Assembly: GCA_038534295.1 (NCBI GenBank) | Contig: JBCAXA010000002.1 | Location: 62,001 to 126,000, forward strand | Direction of reading: 5' to 3' | Source of the DNA: JBCAXA01 sp038534295 | GTDB taxonomy: Bacteria; Pseudomonadota; Gammaproteobacteria; Steroidobacterales; Woeseiaceae | Length of the DNA stretch: 64,000 nt | Shown: positions 15,168 to 24,273 of the stretch, one piece after another | Numbering within the stretch: the first letter of the stretch is position 1 | Layout: the number at the start of each line of letters is the position of its first letter | The notes under the pieces: model-generated | Told to the model about the DNA's origin: nothing | Database searches by the model: none | What the model saw: only the letters and a program-made list of their open reading frames with translations | Translations under genes and position numbers: made by a program

Positions 15168-16247
15168 ATGGGCCAAAAGACTCCTTTATATGAGGCGCAC
15201 GTAGCGGCCGGCGCTCGCATGGTCGACTTCGGTGGTTGGGATATGCCGCTCAACTACGGCTCGCAGCTCACCGAACATGAAGCCGTTCGGTCGGCGAGCG
15301 GCGTTTTCGACGTTAGCCATATGACCGTCGTCGACGTCAGCGGTGCGGATGCCGAAGCCTATATGCGCACCGTGTTCGCCAATGACGTTGCCCGGCTGCG
15401 CAAACCGGGTCGGGCCCTGTATGGCTGCCTGCTGAACGAAGCTGGCGGCATTGTCGACGATTTGATCGTCTACCGCTGTGGCGACGCGGACTTCCGGCTC
15501 GTCGTCAACGCGGCGACCCGCGACAAGGACCTAGGCTGGCTGGCCGAATGCGCCGCTAACGTCGATGTCGCGATACTCGAGCGCGCGGATCTTGCCATGC
15601 TCGCGGTACAGGGGCCCGACGCACGCAGTATCGCGGCTGATCTCATTGAAATTCCTGATCTCATGAGCGTACGGCGCTTCGGTTTCGAACGCGCGGACGA
15701 CGTCTTCGTCGCGCGAACCGGCTACACCGGCGAGGACGGCTTTGAGATCATCGTGCCGGAGGACGTCGTCGGCCACCTGTGGCAGCAGTTACTGGCGGCG
15801 GACGTAGCGCCATGCGGCTTGGGTGCGCGCGATTCGCTGCGCTTAGAGGCTGGGCTCGGGCTCTACGGGTCGGACATGACCGACGCGACGCATCCGTATG
15901 AATGCAACCTAGGCTGGACCGTCGACACGAGCGATCCGGACCGACATTTCATCGGTCGCGATGCGCTTGCGAAGGTCGGCGACGGCGAGCGGGTTCTGAC
16001 CGGGCTCGTATTGCCTAGCGGCGGCGTATTGCGTGCCGGCCAGAGAGTGATCACCGACGCGGGCGATGGTGTCATTACCAGCGGCGGATTTTCGCCGACG
16101 CTCAAAGTGTCGGTGGCATTGGCGCGAACTCCCCGCGGCGCTGACGTCTCGACGGTTCGCGTCGAAATACGCAACAAGACACTGAACGTGCACGTGGTCG
16201 AACCACCATTCGTGCGCGGCGGTGCGGCGACATTTTCCCTGAGCTGA
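15168..16247 (+). CDS. gcvT: Aminomethyltransferase, glycine cleavage T protein
   Basis: Transfers the aminomethyl group from lipoyl-H protein to tetrahydrofolate, giving methylene-THF and ammonia. The 359-residue protein shows TPLYEAHVAAGARMVDFGGW at the N-terminus, VFDVSHMTVVDV, the folate-site Asp in NDVARL, RTGYTGEDGFEI and GLGARDSLRLEAGLGLYG. The frame is open from 15138, but the ATG at 15168 follows AAAGAGAG and matches the E. coli start, so I chose it. First gene of gcvT-gcvH-gcvPA-tpx-like-gcvPB, controlled by the glycine riboswitch. Confidence 0.96.
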   Translation: MGQKTPLYEAHVAAGARMVDFGGWDMPLNYGSQLTEHEAVRSASGVFDVSHMTVVDVSGADAEAYMRTVFANDVARLRKPGRALYGCLLNEAGGIVDDLIVYRCGDADFRLVVNAATRDKDLGWLAECAANVDVAILERADLAMLAVQGPDARSIAADLIEIPDLMSVRRFGFERADDVFVARTGYTGEDGFEIIVPEDVVGHLWQQLLAADVAPCGLGARDSLRLEAGLGLYGSDMTDATHPYECNLGWTVDTSDPDRHFIGRDALAKVGDGERVLTGLVLPSGGVLRAGQRVITDAGDGVITSGGFSPTLKVSVALARTPRGADVSTVRVEIRNKTLNVHVVEPPFVRGGAATFSLS

Positions 16248-16261
16248 CACTGGAGGCAGCC

Positions 16262-16660
16262 ATGAGCAACGTTCCCGGCGATCTCAAGTACACCAAAGAT
16301 CATGAGTGGGTACGCATTGAGGAGGACGGTAGTGTCGTCATCGGCATCACCGATCATGCGCAGCAAGCGCTCGGCGATCTCGTTTTTGTCGAGGTTCCCG
16401 AGGTCGACCAGACGCTCACGAGCGGCGAAGGTGTAGCCGTTGTCGAGTCCGTCAAAGCCGCGTCGGACGTTTACGCGCCGTGCGCCGGCACGGTTGTCGA
16501 GGTCAACGGCGCGCTGGCCGACCAACCTGAGTTGATTAACAGCGATCCTTATGGCGAAGGCTGGATTGCGCGTTTAACGCCTGCCGACAAAGGCGAAGTT
16601 GACGCCATGATGGACGCAGCCACCTACGACCAATTCCTTATCGAAACCGAGGACGCCTAG
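16262..16660 (+). CDS. gcvH: Glycine cleavage H protein
   Basis: A lipoyl carrier that shuttles the aminomethyl intermediate between the P, T and L proteins. The 132-residue sequence has the lipoyl-domain fold, with the modified lysine at about K65 in GVAVVESVKAASDVYAP. The N-terminal KYTKDHEWVRIE and the central GITDHAQQALGDLVFVEVPE are diagnostic. A GGAGG site precedes the ATG. The lipoyl group would come from the octanoyl transferase LipB encoded near 40 kb. Lies 14 bases after gcvT. Confidence 0.97.
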   Translation: MSNVPGDLKYTKDHEWVRIEEDGSVVIGITDHAQQALGDLVFVEVPEVDQTLTSGEGVAVVESVKAASDVYAPCAGTVVEVNGALADQPELINSDPYGEGWIARLTPADKGEVDAMMDAATYDQFLIETEDA

Positions 16661-16674
16661 CGTACCGATTGTCG

Positions 16675-18033
16675 ATGCCTTTCATACCGCACACTGAAGC
16701 CGATATCCGGCACATGCTCGATGCCATTGGTGCATCGTCCATCGATGACCTGTTTGACGAGATCCCGCCCGCGCTGCGCATCGATGGCCTCGATGACATA
16801 CCGCCGGCGATGTCCGAGATGCAGGTGACCCGACTGATGCACGAGCGCGCGGCGGCAGACGCCGGGCTCGCTTGTTTCATCGGTGCCGGTGCGTACGAAC
16901 ATCACGTTCCGGCGGCGGTTTGGCAGCTCGCGACGCGCGGTGAGTTTTACAGCGCGTACACGCCGTACCAGGCTGAGGCCAGCCAGGGCACGCTGCAGCT
17001 CATTTACGAGTATCAGTCGATGATGGCTGGCTTGACCGGGATGGACGTCAGCAATGCGTCGCTCTACGACGGTGCCTCCGCCATGGCCGAGGCAGCGCTA
17101 ATGGCCGTGCGAGCCAACCGCCGATCGAAGTCGCGAACCGTGCTGTGTGCAGCTGGCACGAGTGATATTTACCGCCGTGTTGCGGTGGCAATCGCTGGTA
17201 CCCAAGGACTGGAATTTGACACGCTTCCGATGCTGGCGTCCGGGCAAACCGACGTCGATGCCGTCGCTAGCGGGCCGGCGCCGGTCGCGGTCGTTATCCA
17301 ACAACCGGGGTTCTTCGGCACGCTCGATGAGGTCGATCGACTAACGGACGCGGCTCATGCCGTCGGCGCGTTGGTCATCGCGGTCGTAAACCCACTGTCG
17401 TTGGCGCTACTGAAGCCGCCGGGCGAGTGGGGCGAACAAGGTGCGGACATTGTTTGCGGTGAGGGTCAGCCCCTCGGCGTGCCGCTGTCCTCGGGTGGAC
17501 CGTATTTCGGCTTCTTGACCACGCGGAAATCGTACGTGCGGCAGATGCCGGGACGTCTGGTCGGCCGGACTATCGACAAAAACGGCAACGCCGGCTACGC
17601 GCTGACACTGCAAGCGCGCGAGCAGCATATTCGGCGGTCCAAGGCGACGTCGAATATCTGTACGAACCAAGGTTTGGCGGTAACCGCAGCGACGATCCAC
17701 ATGGGCTTACTTGGCGAGCCGGGACTGAGCGAAACGGCATCTCGTTGTGTTGCCGGTACCCAGCGACTCGTCGATGGAATGGTGCGTGACATCGGCGCGC
17801 GGCGCGTATTCTCAGCGGCGTTTTTCCACGAGGCGCTGCTCGAGCTGCCGATGACGGCGGCTGCCTTCAATGTCGCGATGGCCGAACGCGGTTACGCGGC
17901 AGGCTACGACGCCGGGCAGCTCGATCGCGAGCGCGCCAACCAGTTGCTGGTTTGCGTCACGGAAACCAAGACAGACGAGGACATCGACGGCTATTTGTCC
18001 GCGGCCCGAGAGGTCGTCGATGCGCACGTTTGA
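16675..18033 (+). CDS. gcvPA: Glycine dehydrogenase (decarboxylating) subunit 1
   Basis: N-terminal half of the P protein, encoded as a separate subunit as in Bacillus, thermophiles and some proteobacteria. It forms an alpha2-beta2 enzyme with GcvPB and decarboxylates glycine. The 452-residue protein starts MPFIPHTEADIRHML, the standard start, and shows EFYSAYTPYQAEASQGTLQ and SNASLYDGASAMAEAALMA. It lacks the PLP lysine, which lies in GcvPB. An in-frame TTG at 16669 precedes the ATG used here. Its 3' end overlaps the following Tpx-like gene by 14 bases. Confidence 0.95.
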   Translation: MPFIPHTEADIRHMLDAIGASSIDDLFDEIPPALRIDGLDDIPPAMSEMQVTRLMHERAAADAGLACFIGAGAYEHHVPAAVWQLATRGEFYSAYTPYQAEASQGTLQLIYEYQSMMAGLTGMDVSNASLYDGASAMAEAALMAVRANRRSKSRTVLCAAGTSDIYRRVAVAIAGTQGLEFDTLPMLASGQTDVDAVASGPAPVAVVIQQPGFFGTLDEVDRLTDAAHAVGALVIAVVNPLSLALLKPPGEWGEQGADIVCGEGQPLGVPLSSGGPYFGFLTTRKSYVRQMPGRLVGRTIDKNGNAGYALTLQAREQHIRRSKATSNICTNQGLAVTAATIHMGLLGEPGLSETASRCVAGTQRLVDGMVRDIGARRVFSAAFFHEALLELPMTAAAFNVAMAERGYAAGYDAGQLDRERANQLLVCVTETKTDEDIDGYLSAAREVVDAHV

Positions 18034-18538
18034 TTACGACGGTATCGCGTGTCCGGTTGATTTGACGCCGCCGGAAGTGGGCGACAACGCGCCGGACTTC
18101 ACGCTGCTCGACGTCGATTTCAACGACTACACGCTGGCGCGCTGTCACGGCCTGCGCAAAGTGCTGCTAACCGTACCGAGTGTCGACGAAGCGGCGCCAG
18201 CCGATGCCGTACTCGGCGTCAGTGCGTTGGTCGATGACCCCGACGTTGCATTACTCGTGATCTCGCGCGACACGCCGGTCACGCTGCGGCGTTTTCTTGC
18301 CGACCGCGAACTCATGAACGTAACCGCACTGTCGGCGTTTCGCAGCGAAAACTTTGGCGCTTCGTATGGAGCGATGATCACCGACGGGCGTTACGCTGCA
18401 CTTTTTGCAACCTGCGTGTTCGTGATCGACGAGAACGACACGCTGGTCCACGAACAATTTGTCGAGAAACTGAGTCAGGCGCCGGACTACGCGGCGTTGG
18501 CAGCCAGTCTCGGCCTCGAACGAGCTGAAGCCTCATGA
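18020..18538 (+). CDS. Tpx-like peroxiredoxin lacking all catalytic residues
   Basis: A 172-residue protein clearly homologous to thiol peroxidase Tpx: it keeps PEVGDNAPDFTLLDVD, LTVPSVD, NVTALSAFRSENFGASYG, FVIDEND and APDYAA in register. The catalytic set is gone. Where Tpx has PSIDTGVC, this has PSVDEAAP, so the peroxidatic Cys is Pro60 and the assisting Thr is Glu57. The resolving Cys (RFC) is Leu93 (RFL), and the active-site Arg before VVVIDEN is Thr. The remaining cysteines (11, 42 and in ATC) are elsewhere. It overlaps gcvPA by 14 bases and gcvPB by 4 (ATGA), so it is translated with the P-protein subunits. A structural or assembly role is inferred; peroxidase activity is unlikely. Confidence 0.85.
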   Translation: MRTFDYDGIACPVDLTPPEVGDNAPDFTLLDVDFNDYTLARCHGLRKVLLTVPSVDEAAPADAVLGVSALVDDPDVALLVISRDTPVTLRRFLADRELMNVTALSAFRSENFGASYGAMITDGRYAALFATCVFVIDENDTLVHEQFVEKLSQAPDYAALAASLGLERAEAS

Positions 18539-20022
18539 CTGAACCGAATCGCACTGAACCTTTGATTTTCGATCACTCATCGCCTGGGCGGCGTGCCGCT
18601 GCATTCACGGTTGACGCCGAGTTGCCGGCCGACGCGTTACCGGCCGAATTGCGGCGCTCATCGTCCACGGGGCTGCCGGCGGTATCCGAACTCGACGTGG
18701 TTCGCCATTACACGCGGCTGTCGCAAAAGAATTTTTGTATCGACACGCAGTTCTATCCGCTAGGGTCGTGCACGATGAAATACAACCCGCGGGCCTGCAA
18801 TTCGCTCGCGATGCTGCCGGGTTTTTTGAATCGCCATCCGCTAGCGCCAGAGTCGCACGGTCAGGGTTATCTCAGCTGCATGTTTGAGCTGCAGAACATG
18901 CTCAAGTCGGTAACCGGCATGCAGGGCGTGTCGTTGACGCCGATGGCGGGTGCTCAGGGCGAGCTCGCGGGTGTTGCCATGATCATGGCGTATCACCGTT
19001 CGCGCGACGATCATGAACGTCGCGAGATCATCGTGCCGGATGCGGCACACGGCACGAACCCGGCGACTGCCACGATGTGCGGGTGTGTTGTGCGGGAAGT
19101 GCCGACTGGCGCCGAAGGCGATGTCGATCTCGACGCGCTACGCGCCGCGGTCGGTCCGCAAACGGCTGGGATCATGCTGACCAATCCGTCGACGCTAGGG
19201 GTGTTCGAGCGCAACATCAGCGAGATTGCCGGTATCGTTCACGACGCCGGCGGACTCTTGTACTACGACGGGGCAAACCTCAACGCGATCCTTGGCAAAT
19301 GCCGGCCGGGTGACATGGGATTCGACGTCATCCACATGAATCTGCACAAGACGTTTTCGACCCCGCACGGCGGCGGCGGGCCTGGCTCTGGCGCGGTCGG
19401 CGTGGCGGAACGCTTGCTGCCGTTTTTGCCAATTCCGGTCGTTGTCGAGCACCAAATTTCCGACGCGACCGCCTACCGCTACGCGGACGAGCATGATTAT
19501 CCGCAGTCGATCGGCCGTCTGTCGGGATTCATGGGCAACAGTGGCGTGCTTTTGCGTGCCTACATTTACATGCGCATGCTGGGTCCTGACGGTATGCGGC
19601 GGGTTGCTGAATTTGCGACCTTGAACGCGAATTACCTGCAGGCGCGACTGCGTGATGCAGGCTACGAACTCGCCTTTCCGACCCGTCGAGCGAGTCACGA
19701 GTTCATCGTGACGCTGAAGCGCACGTCACGCGAGTACGGCATCACCGCAATGGATGTGGCAAAAGCGCTGCTCGACTACGATATGCACGCGCCCACGACC
19801 TACTTTCCGCTGCTCGTGCCGGAATGCCTGCTCATCGAGCCGACCGAAACCGAATCGCTCGAGACATTGGACAAGTTTGTGGACGCGATGGTTTCGATCG
19901 CCGAGCGTGCGGCAAGCGATGCCGACGGGCTCCGCGAGGCCCCGGTTTCAACGCCGATCGGCCGCCTAGACGACGTTCGTGCAGCCCGCGAACTTGATCT
20001 GACTTACCGAAAGGCAGGCTAA
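18535..20022 (+). CDS. gcvPB: Glycine dehydrogenase (decarboxylating) subunit 2
   Basis: C-terminal, PLP-carrying half of the P protein. The 495-residue protein has the glycine-rich and PLP region HMNLHKTFSTPHGGGGPGSG with the Schiff-base lysine at about K272, the FYPLGSCTMKYNPR block near the N-terminus and PDAAHGTNPATATMCG. The C-terminal YDMHAPTTYFPLLVPECLLIEPTETE closes the fold. It starts on the ATGA overlapping the Tpx-like stop. Last gene of the operon; I see no clear terminator in the 127 bases before the next gene. Confidence 0.96.
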   Translation: MTEPNRTEPLIFDHSSPGRRAAAFTVDAELPADALPAELRRSSSTGLPAVSELDVVRHYTRLSQKNFCIDTQFYPLGSCTMKYNPRACNSLAMLPGFLNRHPLAPESHGQGYLSCMFELQNMLKSVTGMQGVSLTPMAGAQGELAGVAMIMAYHRSRDDHERREIIVPDAAHGTNPATATMCGCVVREVPTGAEGDVDLDALRAAVGPQTAGIMLTNPSTLGVFERNISEIAGIVHDAGGLLYYDGANLNAILGKCRPGDMGFDVIHMNLHKTFSTPHGGGGPGSGAVGVAERLLPFLPIPVVVEHQISDATAYRYADEHDYPQSIGRLSGFMGNSGVLLRAYIYMRMLGPDGMRRVAEFATLNANYLQARLRDAGYELAFPTRRASHEFIVTLKRTSREYGITAMDVAKALLDYDMHAPTTYFPLLVPECLLIEPTETESLETLDKFVDAMVSIAERAASDADGLREAPVSTPIGRLDDVRAARELDLTYRKAG

Positions 20023-20149
20023 GGAGCGGCACCCGGCTGCGAACTTGTTCCGGATTTTCCTGCCTATACTTGGCATAGTGGTGCGCTAGCGGCGCTGTCG
20101 GGCGGTGCGCGCCCGCCGCGACCTGCGCTTTTGGAGTCTGGAACAAAGT

Positions 20150-22957
20150 ATGCTGCGACACGTTCGTTTTCTGATCACGTCTCTCATCGGTGCCGGTCTG
20201 GCGTCGAACGTTGCTGCCGAAACCCCGAACGGCTGGAACAAAACCCTACAAAACATAGCGAGTGGCGTGGTCTCGATCCGCGTTGATTCCACGCGCGCTT
20301 TCGATACCGACTGGAACTCTTCCACCCAAGCCACCGGTTTCGTGGTCGATGCCGAGCACGGTCTCATCGTCACCAACCGGCACGTCGTCACGCCAGGGCC
20401 AGTCACCGCTGAAGCGGTTTTTCGCAACAACGAAGAAGTTGCGCTGACCCCGGTATATCGCGATCCGGTGCATGACTTCGGGCTGTTCCGTTACGACCCG
20501 TCGAAGCTGCGCTACATCGAGCCAACCGAGCTGTCGTTGGATCCTCGTGGAGCGCGCATCGGTCGGGAGATTCGGGTTGTCGGCAACGATGCCGGCGAGC
20601 AATTGTCCATTTTGGCCGGCACCATTGCCCGTCTCGATCGGCGTGCGCCGGCATACGGTCGCGGCAAGTACAACGACTTCAACACCTACTATTTGCAGGC
20701 CGCCAGCGGGACGTCCGGCGGCTCGTCCGGCTCGCCGGTCATCGGTATAGACGGCAAAGTCGTCGCGCTAAACGCGGGCGGCAGCACCCAGGCCGCCAGC
20801 AGTTTTTTCCTGCCGCTCGATCGAGTCGCGCGCGCTGTCGATCTGGTGCGACAGGGCGAATCGGTCAGTAGAGGGACGCTGCAAACGGTGTTTGTGGCGG
20901 AACCCTATGACGAACTGCGCCGGCTCGGCCTAACGGAGGACGCGGAAGCGAAGATTCGGGCGGAGTTTCCCGACAACACCGGTTCGCTGGTCGTCACGCA
21001 AGTCATACCGGACTCGCCGGCCGATGCCATGCTGGAGCCGGGCGACATTCTGTTGCGAGTCAACGATCGCTGGCTGGCAGGATTTGTCGAATTAGCCGAC
21101 GTGCTGGACTCCAATGTCGGCCAGCGTGTCGTCCTCGATGTACAGCGAGGTGGAGTGGCGCATCGATTTGACGTGCCGGTGACGGACTTGCACGGGATCT
21201 CTCCGGCGTCCTACGTTCATTTCGGCGACGCGATCGTGCACAGCCTGTCGTATCAGCAAGCGCGGCACTACAACCGACCGCTGACCGGCGTTTACGTCGC
21301 CAACCCAGGCTACATCTTCTCGACGGTCGCCGTGCCCCGCGGCGCGATCATCACCGAGTTCGCCGGGAAGAGCGTTGCGACACTCGAAGACTTTGAGGCC
21401 GTACTTGCAACGCTTGCCGACGGGACGCGTGCGCCGATTCGCTATGTCACGCTGGACTCGCCGCAGACCGAAAACCTACGAATCCTGCGGATCGAGCGGC
21501 GCTGGTTTCCCTCGCAGCACTGCCTGCGCAACGACGCCCTCGGTGCGTGGCCTTGCCGCACTCTAGCTGGCGGGCCACCGCCGGAAGCGCCGACACCGGC
21601 GTCGACGGAATTCTCGCCGTCCGACGATCCGGTTGAGCAAGCGCTCGCCGCATCCATGGTGCTCGTCAATTTCGATATGCCGTATTCCGTCTCTGGTGTC
21701 GGCGATCGGCACTTTTACGGCACCGGATTGATCGTTGACGTGGAACGCGGTCTGGTCGTTGTCGACCGCAATACTGTGCCGGTCGCGATGGGTGACGTTA
21801 CGTTGACCTTTGCAGGGTCGCTGGAGATTCCAGGCCGCGTCGAGTACGTCCACCCGCTGCACAATCTGACCATGGTCTCCTACGACCCAGCGCTGATCGG
21901 CGCGACACCGGTACGCGCGGCGCAGCTGTCGCAGCGTACCGCGAAAGCGGGCGACGACGTTTGGGTGGTCGGTCTTGGCGGCAACCACCGCCTTTCCAGT
22001 CAGAAGACGGTGATCGCGTCGCTGGACGCTCTCGCGTTGCCGACAACGCGCACAATGCGCTTTCGCGATACCAATCTCGAGGCGATTTCCGTGGTCAACG
22101 CGCCCGGCAACGTTGACGGTGTGCTCGCCGACGCCCGTGGCCGCGTGGCGGCGCTGTGGTCGAGTTTTGCCGCGCAATCCGGCAACAACGTCACGCAAAT
22201 CTACCGCGGCATACCGGTCGACGTTGTGCGCGATTTTGTCGAGCTCGTGCAAAACAGCCAGGACTTGTACTCACTCGAAGCCGAACTCGGCTACACGCCG
22301 CTGGCGACCGCTCGAAAACTCGGGCTCTCGGATGACTGGTCAAAAAAGCTGGAGCGGCACGATCCGCGGCGCCGCCAAGTCTTAGCGGTTACACGCCTGG
22401 TGGGTGGCTCGCCGGCTGCCGAACGCCTGCGAATTGGCGATTTGATCCTTGCGATTGACGGCGAGGTCGTCAATACCTTCCGCGAGCTCGAGCGCGCGAC
22501 GCAGCGGCCGTCGGTGACGCTTAGTCTTTGGCGCAACGAGCAATTCGAGGAAATCGAGGTTGCAACCGTGGCTCTGCCGGGTGGTGGCATCGATCGGATC
22601 GTCGTGTGGGCGGGTGCGCTGCTGCAGGACACGCATCGGGAGGTCGCGGCACAGCGCGGCATTGAGCCACACGGCGTCTACGTTGCGTTCTTCAATTACG
22701 GCTCGCCAGCAACCCGCTACGGGCTTTGGGGCGGACGTCGTATCATCGAAATAGACGGCGTGCCTACCCCTGATCTCGACGCATTCGTCGATGCGGTTGC
22801 CGGCAAGCGGGACCGCGAGTCACTGCGGGTCAAAACGCTGAACTTCAACGATGCCGTCGAGGTGACTACACTTAAGCTCGACGAGCGTTATTGGCCTGCG
22901 TACGAGCTTACGCGTGACGATGACGGTTGGACACGGCGGAGCCTGGGAGGTACATGA
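20150..22957 (+). CDS. Tandem HtrA-type protease with PDZ domains (Nma111/Deg7-like)
   Basis: A 935-residue exported protein with a signal peptide ending near VAA-ETP. Residues about 30-215 form an active trypsin-like domain: His78 (TNRHVV), Asp109 (DPVHDF) and Ser193 in TSGGSSGSPV. PDZ domains follow, around 260-360 and 370-470. A second protease fold (about 510-720) is degenerate: the His site reads VVDRNTVP, the Asp site HPLHNLTMV, and no GxSGxP remains. A last PDZ region lies near 745-830. The active-site block and the layout match eukaryotic Nma111/Ynm3 and plant Deg7 rather than DegP. The ATG at 20150 begins the signal peptide. A TATACT at 20065-20070 may be a -10. Substrates unknown; periplasmic quality control is inferred. 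Confidence 0.85.
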   Translation: MLRHVRFLITSLIGAGLASNVAAETPNGWNKTLQNIASGVVSIRVDSTRAFDTDWNSSTQATGFVVDAEHGLIVTNRHVVTPGPVTAEAVFRNNEEVALTPVYRDPVHDFGLFRYDPSKLRYIEPTELSLDPRGARIGREIRVVGNDAGEQLSILAGTIARLDRRAPAYGRGKYNDFNTYYLQAASGTSGGSSGSPVIGIDGKVVALNAGGSTQAASSFFLPLDRVARAVDLVRQGESVSRGTLQTVFVAEPYDELRRLGLTEDAEAKIRAEFPDNTGSLVVTQVIPDSPADAMLEPGDILLRVNDRWLAGFVELADVLDSNVGQRVVLDVQRGGVAHRFDVPVTDLHGISPASYVHFGDAIVHSLSYQQARHYNRPLTGVYVANPGYIFSTVAVPRGAIITEFAGKSVATLEDFEAVLATLADGTRAPIRYVTLDSPQTENLRILRIERRWFPSQHCLRNDALGAWPCRTLAGGPPPEAPTPASTEFSPSDDPVEQALAASMVLVNFDMPYSVSGVGDRHFYGTGLIVDVERGLVVVDRNTVPVAMGDVTLTFAGSLEIPGRVEYVHPLHNLTMVSYDPALIGATPVRAAQLSQRTAKAGDDVWVVGLGGNHRLSSQKTVIASLDALALPTTRTMRFRDTNLEAISVVNAPGNVDGVLADARGRVAALWSSFAAQSGNNVTQIYRGIPVDVVRDFVELVQNSQDLYSLEAELGYTPLATARKLGLSDDWSKKLERHDPRRRQVLAVTRLVGGSPAAERLRIGDLILAIDGEVVNTFRELERATQRPSVTLSLWRNEQFEEIEVATVALPGGGIDRIVVWAGALLQDTHREVAAQRGIEPHGVYVAFFNYGSPATRYGLWGGRRIIEIDGVPTPDLDAFVDAVAGKRDRESLRVKTLNFNDAVEVTTLKLDERYWPAYELTRDDDGWTRRSLGGT

Positions 22958-23451
22958 ACCCGCTGCCTTTACGTATCGTCTGCGGCGGTCAAACCGGCAC
23001 CGATCGCGGTGCCATGCTCGCCGCGCTCGATCGCGGCGTGCCGATTGGCGGTTGGTGTCCCGACGGGCGCAAGGCTGAGGATGGCCCGATCCCGCTCTTT
23101 TACCCGTTGCGTGAGTTGCCTGGCAGCGACTATCCGGAGCGCACATTGCGCAATGTGCTCGACAGCGACGCGACCTGTATCGTGCGCTTTGACGGCGTCG
23201 ACGCTGGCTCAAAACTGGCGGCGGCGGCGTGTCGCCGCGAAGGCAAGCCATATACCTACCTGGACGCGCATACCATCGACAGCGACGATGCGGCGGCCGA
23301 GCTCGAGAGTTTTATTCGAGAGCACAAGATCAAAGTGCTGAACGTCTCCGGACCGCGCGCCAGCGCGCATCCGGCAGCAGAGGCTTGGACGCGCGCGGCG
23401 CTTCGCAGTTGCCTGACGACGCTGCAAATGAGTCGCGGCGGTAGACTCTGA
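22954..23451 (+). CDS. YpsA/putative molybdenum carrier (SLOG-superfamily) protein
   Basis: A 165-residue Rossmann-like protein. The N-terminal RIVCGGQTGTDRGAMLAALDRGVPIGGWCP is the signature of the family named putative molybdenum carrier protein, part of the wider SLOG/LOG nucleotide-binding group. ATCIVRFDGVDAGSK and VLNVSGPRASAHP follow the nucleotide-binding pattern. The family name comes from one carrier protein, and true metal binding here is unproven. A perfect GGGAGG lies just before the ATG, which overlaps the stop of the protease gene (ATGA), so the two are coupled. That coupling does not by itself suggest a shared function. Confidence 0.82.
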   Translation: MNPLPLRIVCGGQTGTDRGAMLAALDRGVPIGGWCPDGRKAEDGPIPLFYPLRELPGSDYPERTLRNVLDSDATCIVRFDGVDAGSKLAAAACRREGKPYTYLDAHTIDSDDAAAELESFIREHKIKVLNVSGPRASAHPAAEAWTRAALRSCLTTLQMSRGGRL

Positions 23452-23499
23452 GTGCCCGGCAGGGCGCGGCGGTAAGAGTGTCAGTGATAAACTAACGGG

Positions 23500-24270
23500 A
23501 TGCTTACGTATCCTGAGATCGACGAGATTGCCTTCTCGATCGACGTCCGTTGGTACGGCCTCATGTATCTCGCTGGCTTCGCTTGCGCGTGGTACCTGGC
23601 CAACCTTCGCGCCCGCAAGCCCGACGCGCTCATGTCAGAAGAGCAGGTCGGTGATCTCATTTTCTACGGTGCTATCGGCGTTATCGCCGGTGGCCGCCTA
23701 GGCTATGTGCTGTTCTACGGTCTCGACCAATGGGCCGACGACTGGCTGTTCCCGATCAAGATCAATGAAGGCGGCATGTCTTTCCATGGCGGCTTGCTCG
23801 GTGTCATTTTTGCGATGTGGCTGTTTGCTCGGCAAAACCGCGTTGGCGCATGGCCAATGCTCGACTTTATTGCGCCGATCGTCCCGCCAGGTCTGTTCTT
23901 TGGTCGAATCGGTAATTTCATAAACAACGAGCTCTGGGGCAAGCAGACTGACGTGCCGTGGGGCTTTAAAGTCGACGGCGTCGTCAAACATCCGACCCAG
24001 CTCTACGAAGCGGCGCTGGAAGGTCTCGCGCTGTTCCTGATTCTCTGGCTGTATTCATCGCGGCCACGGCCCGTCAAAGCCGTCAGCGGCCTGTTTCTGA
24101 TCGGTTACGGCGTGTTTCGATCGTTGGTCGAATTCGTTCGAATTCCGGACGAACATATCGGCTACTTGGCCTTCGGCTGGCTGACAATGGGGCATATTTT
24201 GTCGCTGCCGATGGTGCTTTTCGGCGTTTATCTGATGGCCACGGCGTACCGCTCGCAACAATCCTCGTAA
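23500..24270 (+). CDS. lgt: Prolipoprotein diacylglyceryl transferase
   Basis: Adds diacylglycerol from phosphatidylglycerol to the lipobox Cys of prolipoproteins at the inner membrane, the first step of lipoprotein maturation. The 256-residue protein has about seven membrane helices and the Lgt signature GRIGNFINNELWG, plus VRWYGLMYLAGF, GGRLGYVLFYG, MSFHGGLLG and HPTQLYEAALEG. Its substrates in this window would include RlpA, the DUF1254 protein and the small lipoprotein near 62 kb. It is followed after three bases by thyA, the same lgt-thyA pairing as in E. coli. Confidence 0.96.
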   Translation: MLTYPEIDEIAFSIDVRWYGLMYLAGFACAWYLANLRARKPDALMSEEQVGDLIFYGAIGVIAGGRLGYVLFYGLDQWADDWLFPIKINEGGMSFHGGLLGVIFAMWLFARQNRVGAWPMLDFIAPIVPPGLFFGRIGNFINNELWGKQTDVPWGFKVDGVVKHPTQLYEAALEGLALFLILWLYSSRPRPVKAVSGLFLIGYGVFRSLVEFVRIPDEHIGYLAFGWLTMGHILSLPMVLFGVYLMATAYRSQQSS

Positions 24271-24273
24271 TCG

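Noticed and set aside
18020..18538. Active thiol peroxidase Tpx
   Set aside because: The fold matches, but peroxidatic Cys, assisting Thr, resolving Cys and Arg are all replaced, so naming it an active peroxidase would be wrong.
21563..22252. 229-codon minus-strand frame opposite the double protease gene
   Set aside because: Shadow of the second protease domain; no start context and no domain.
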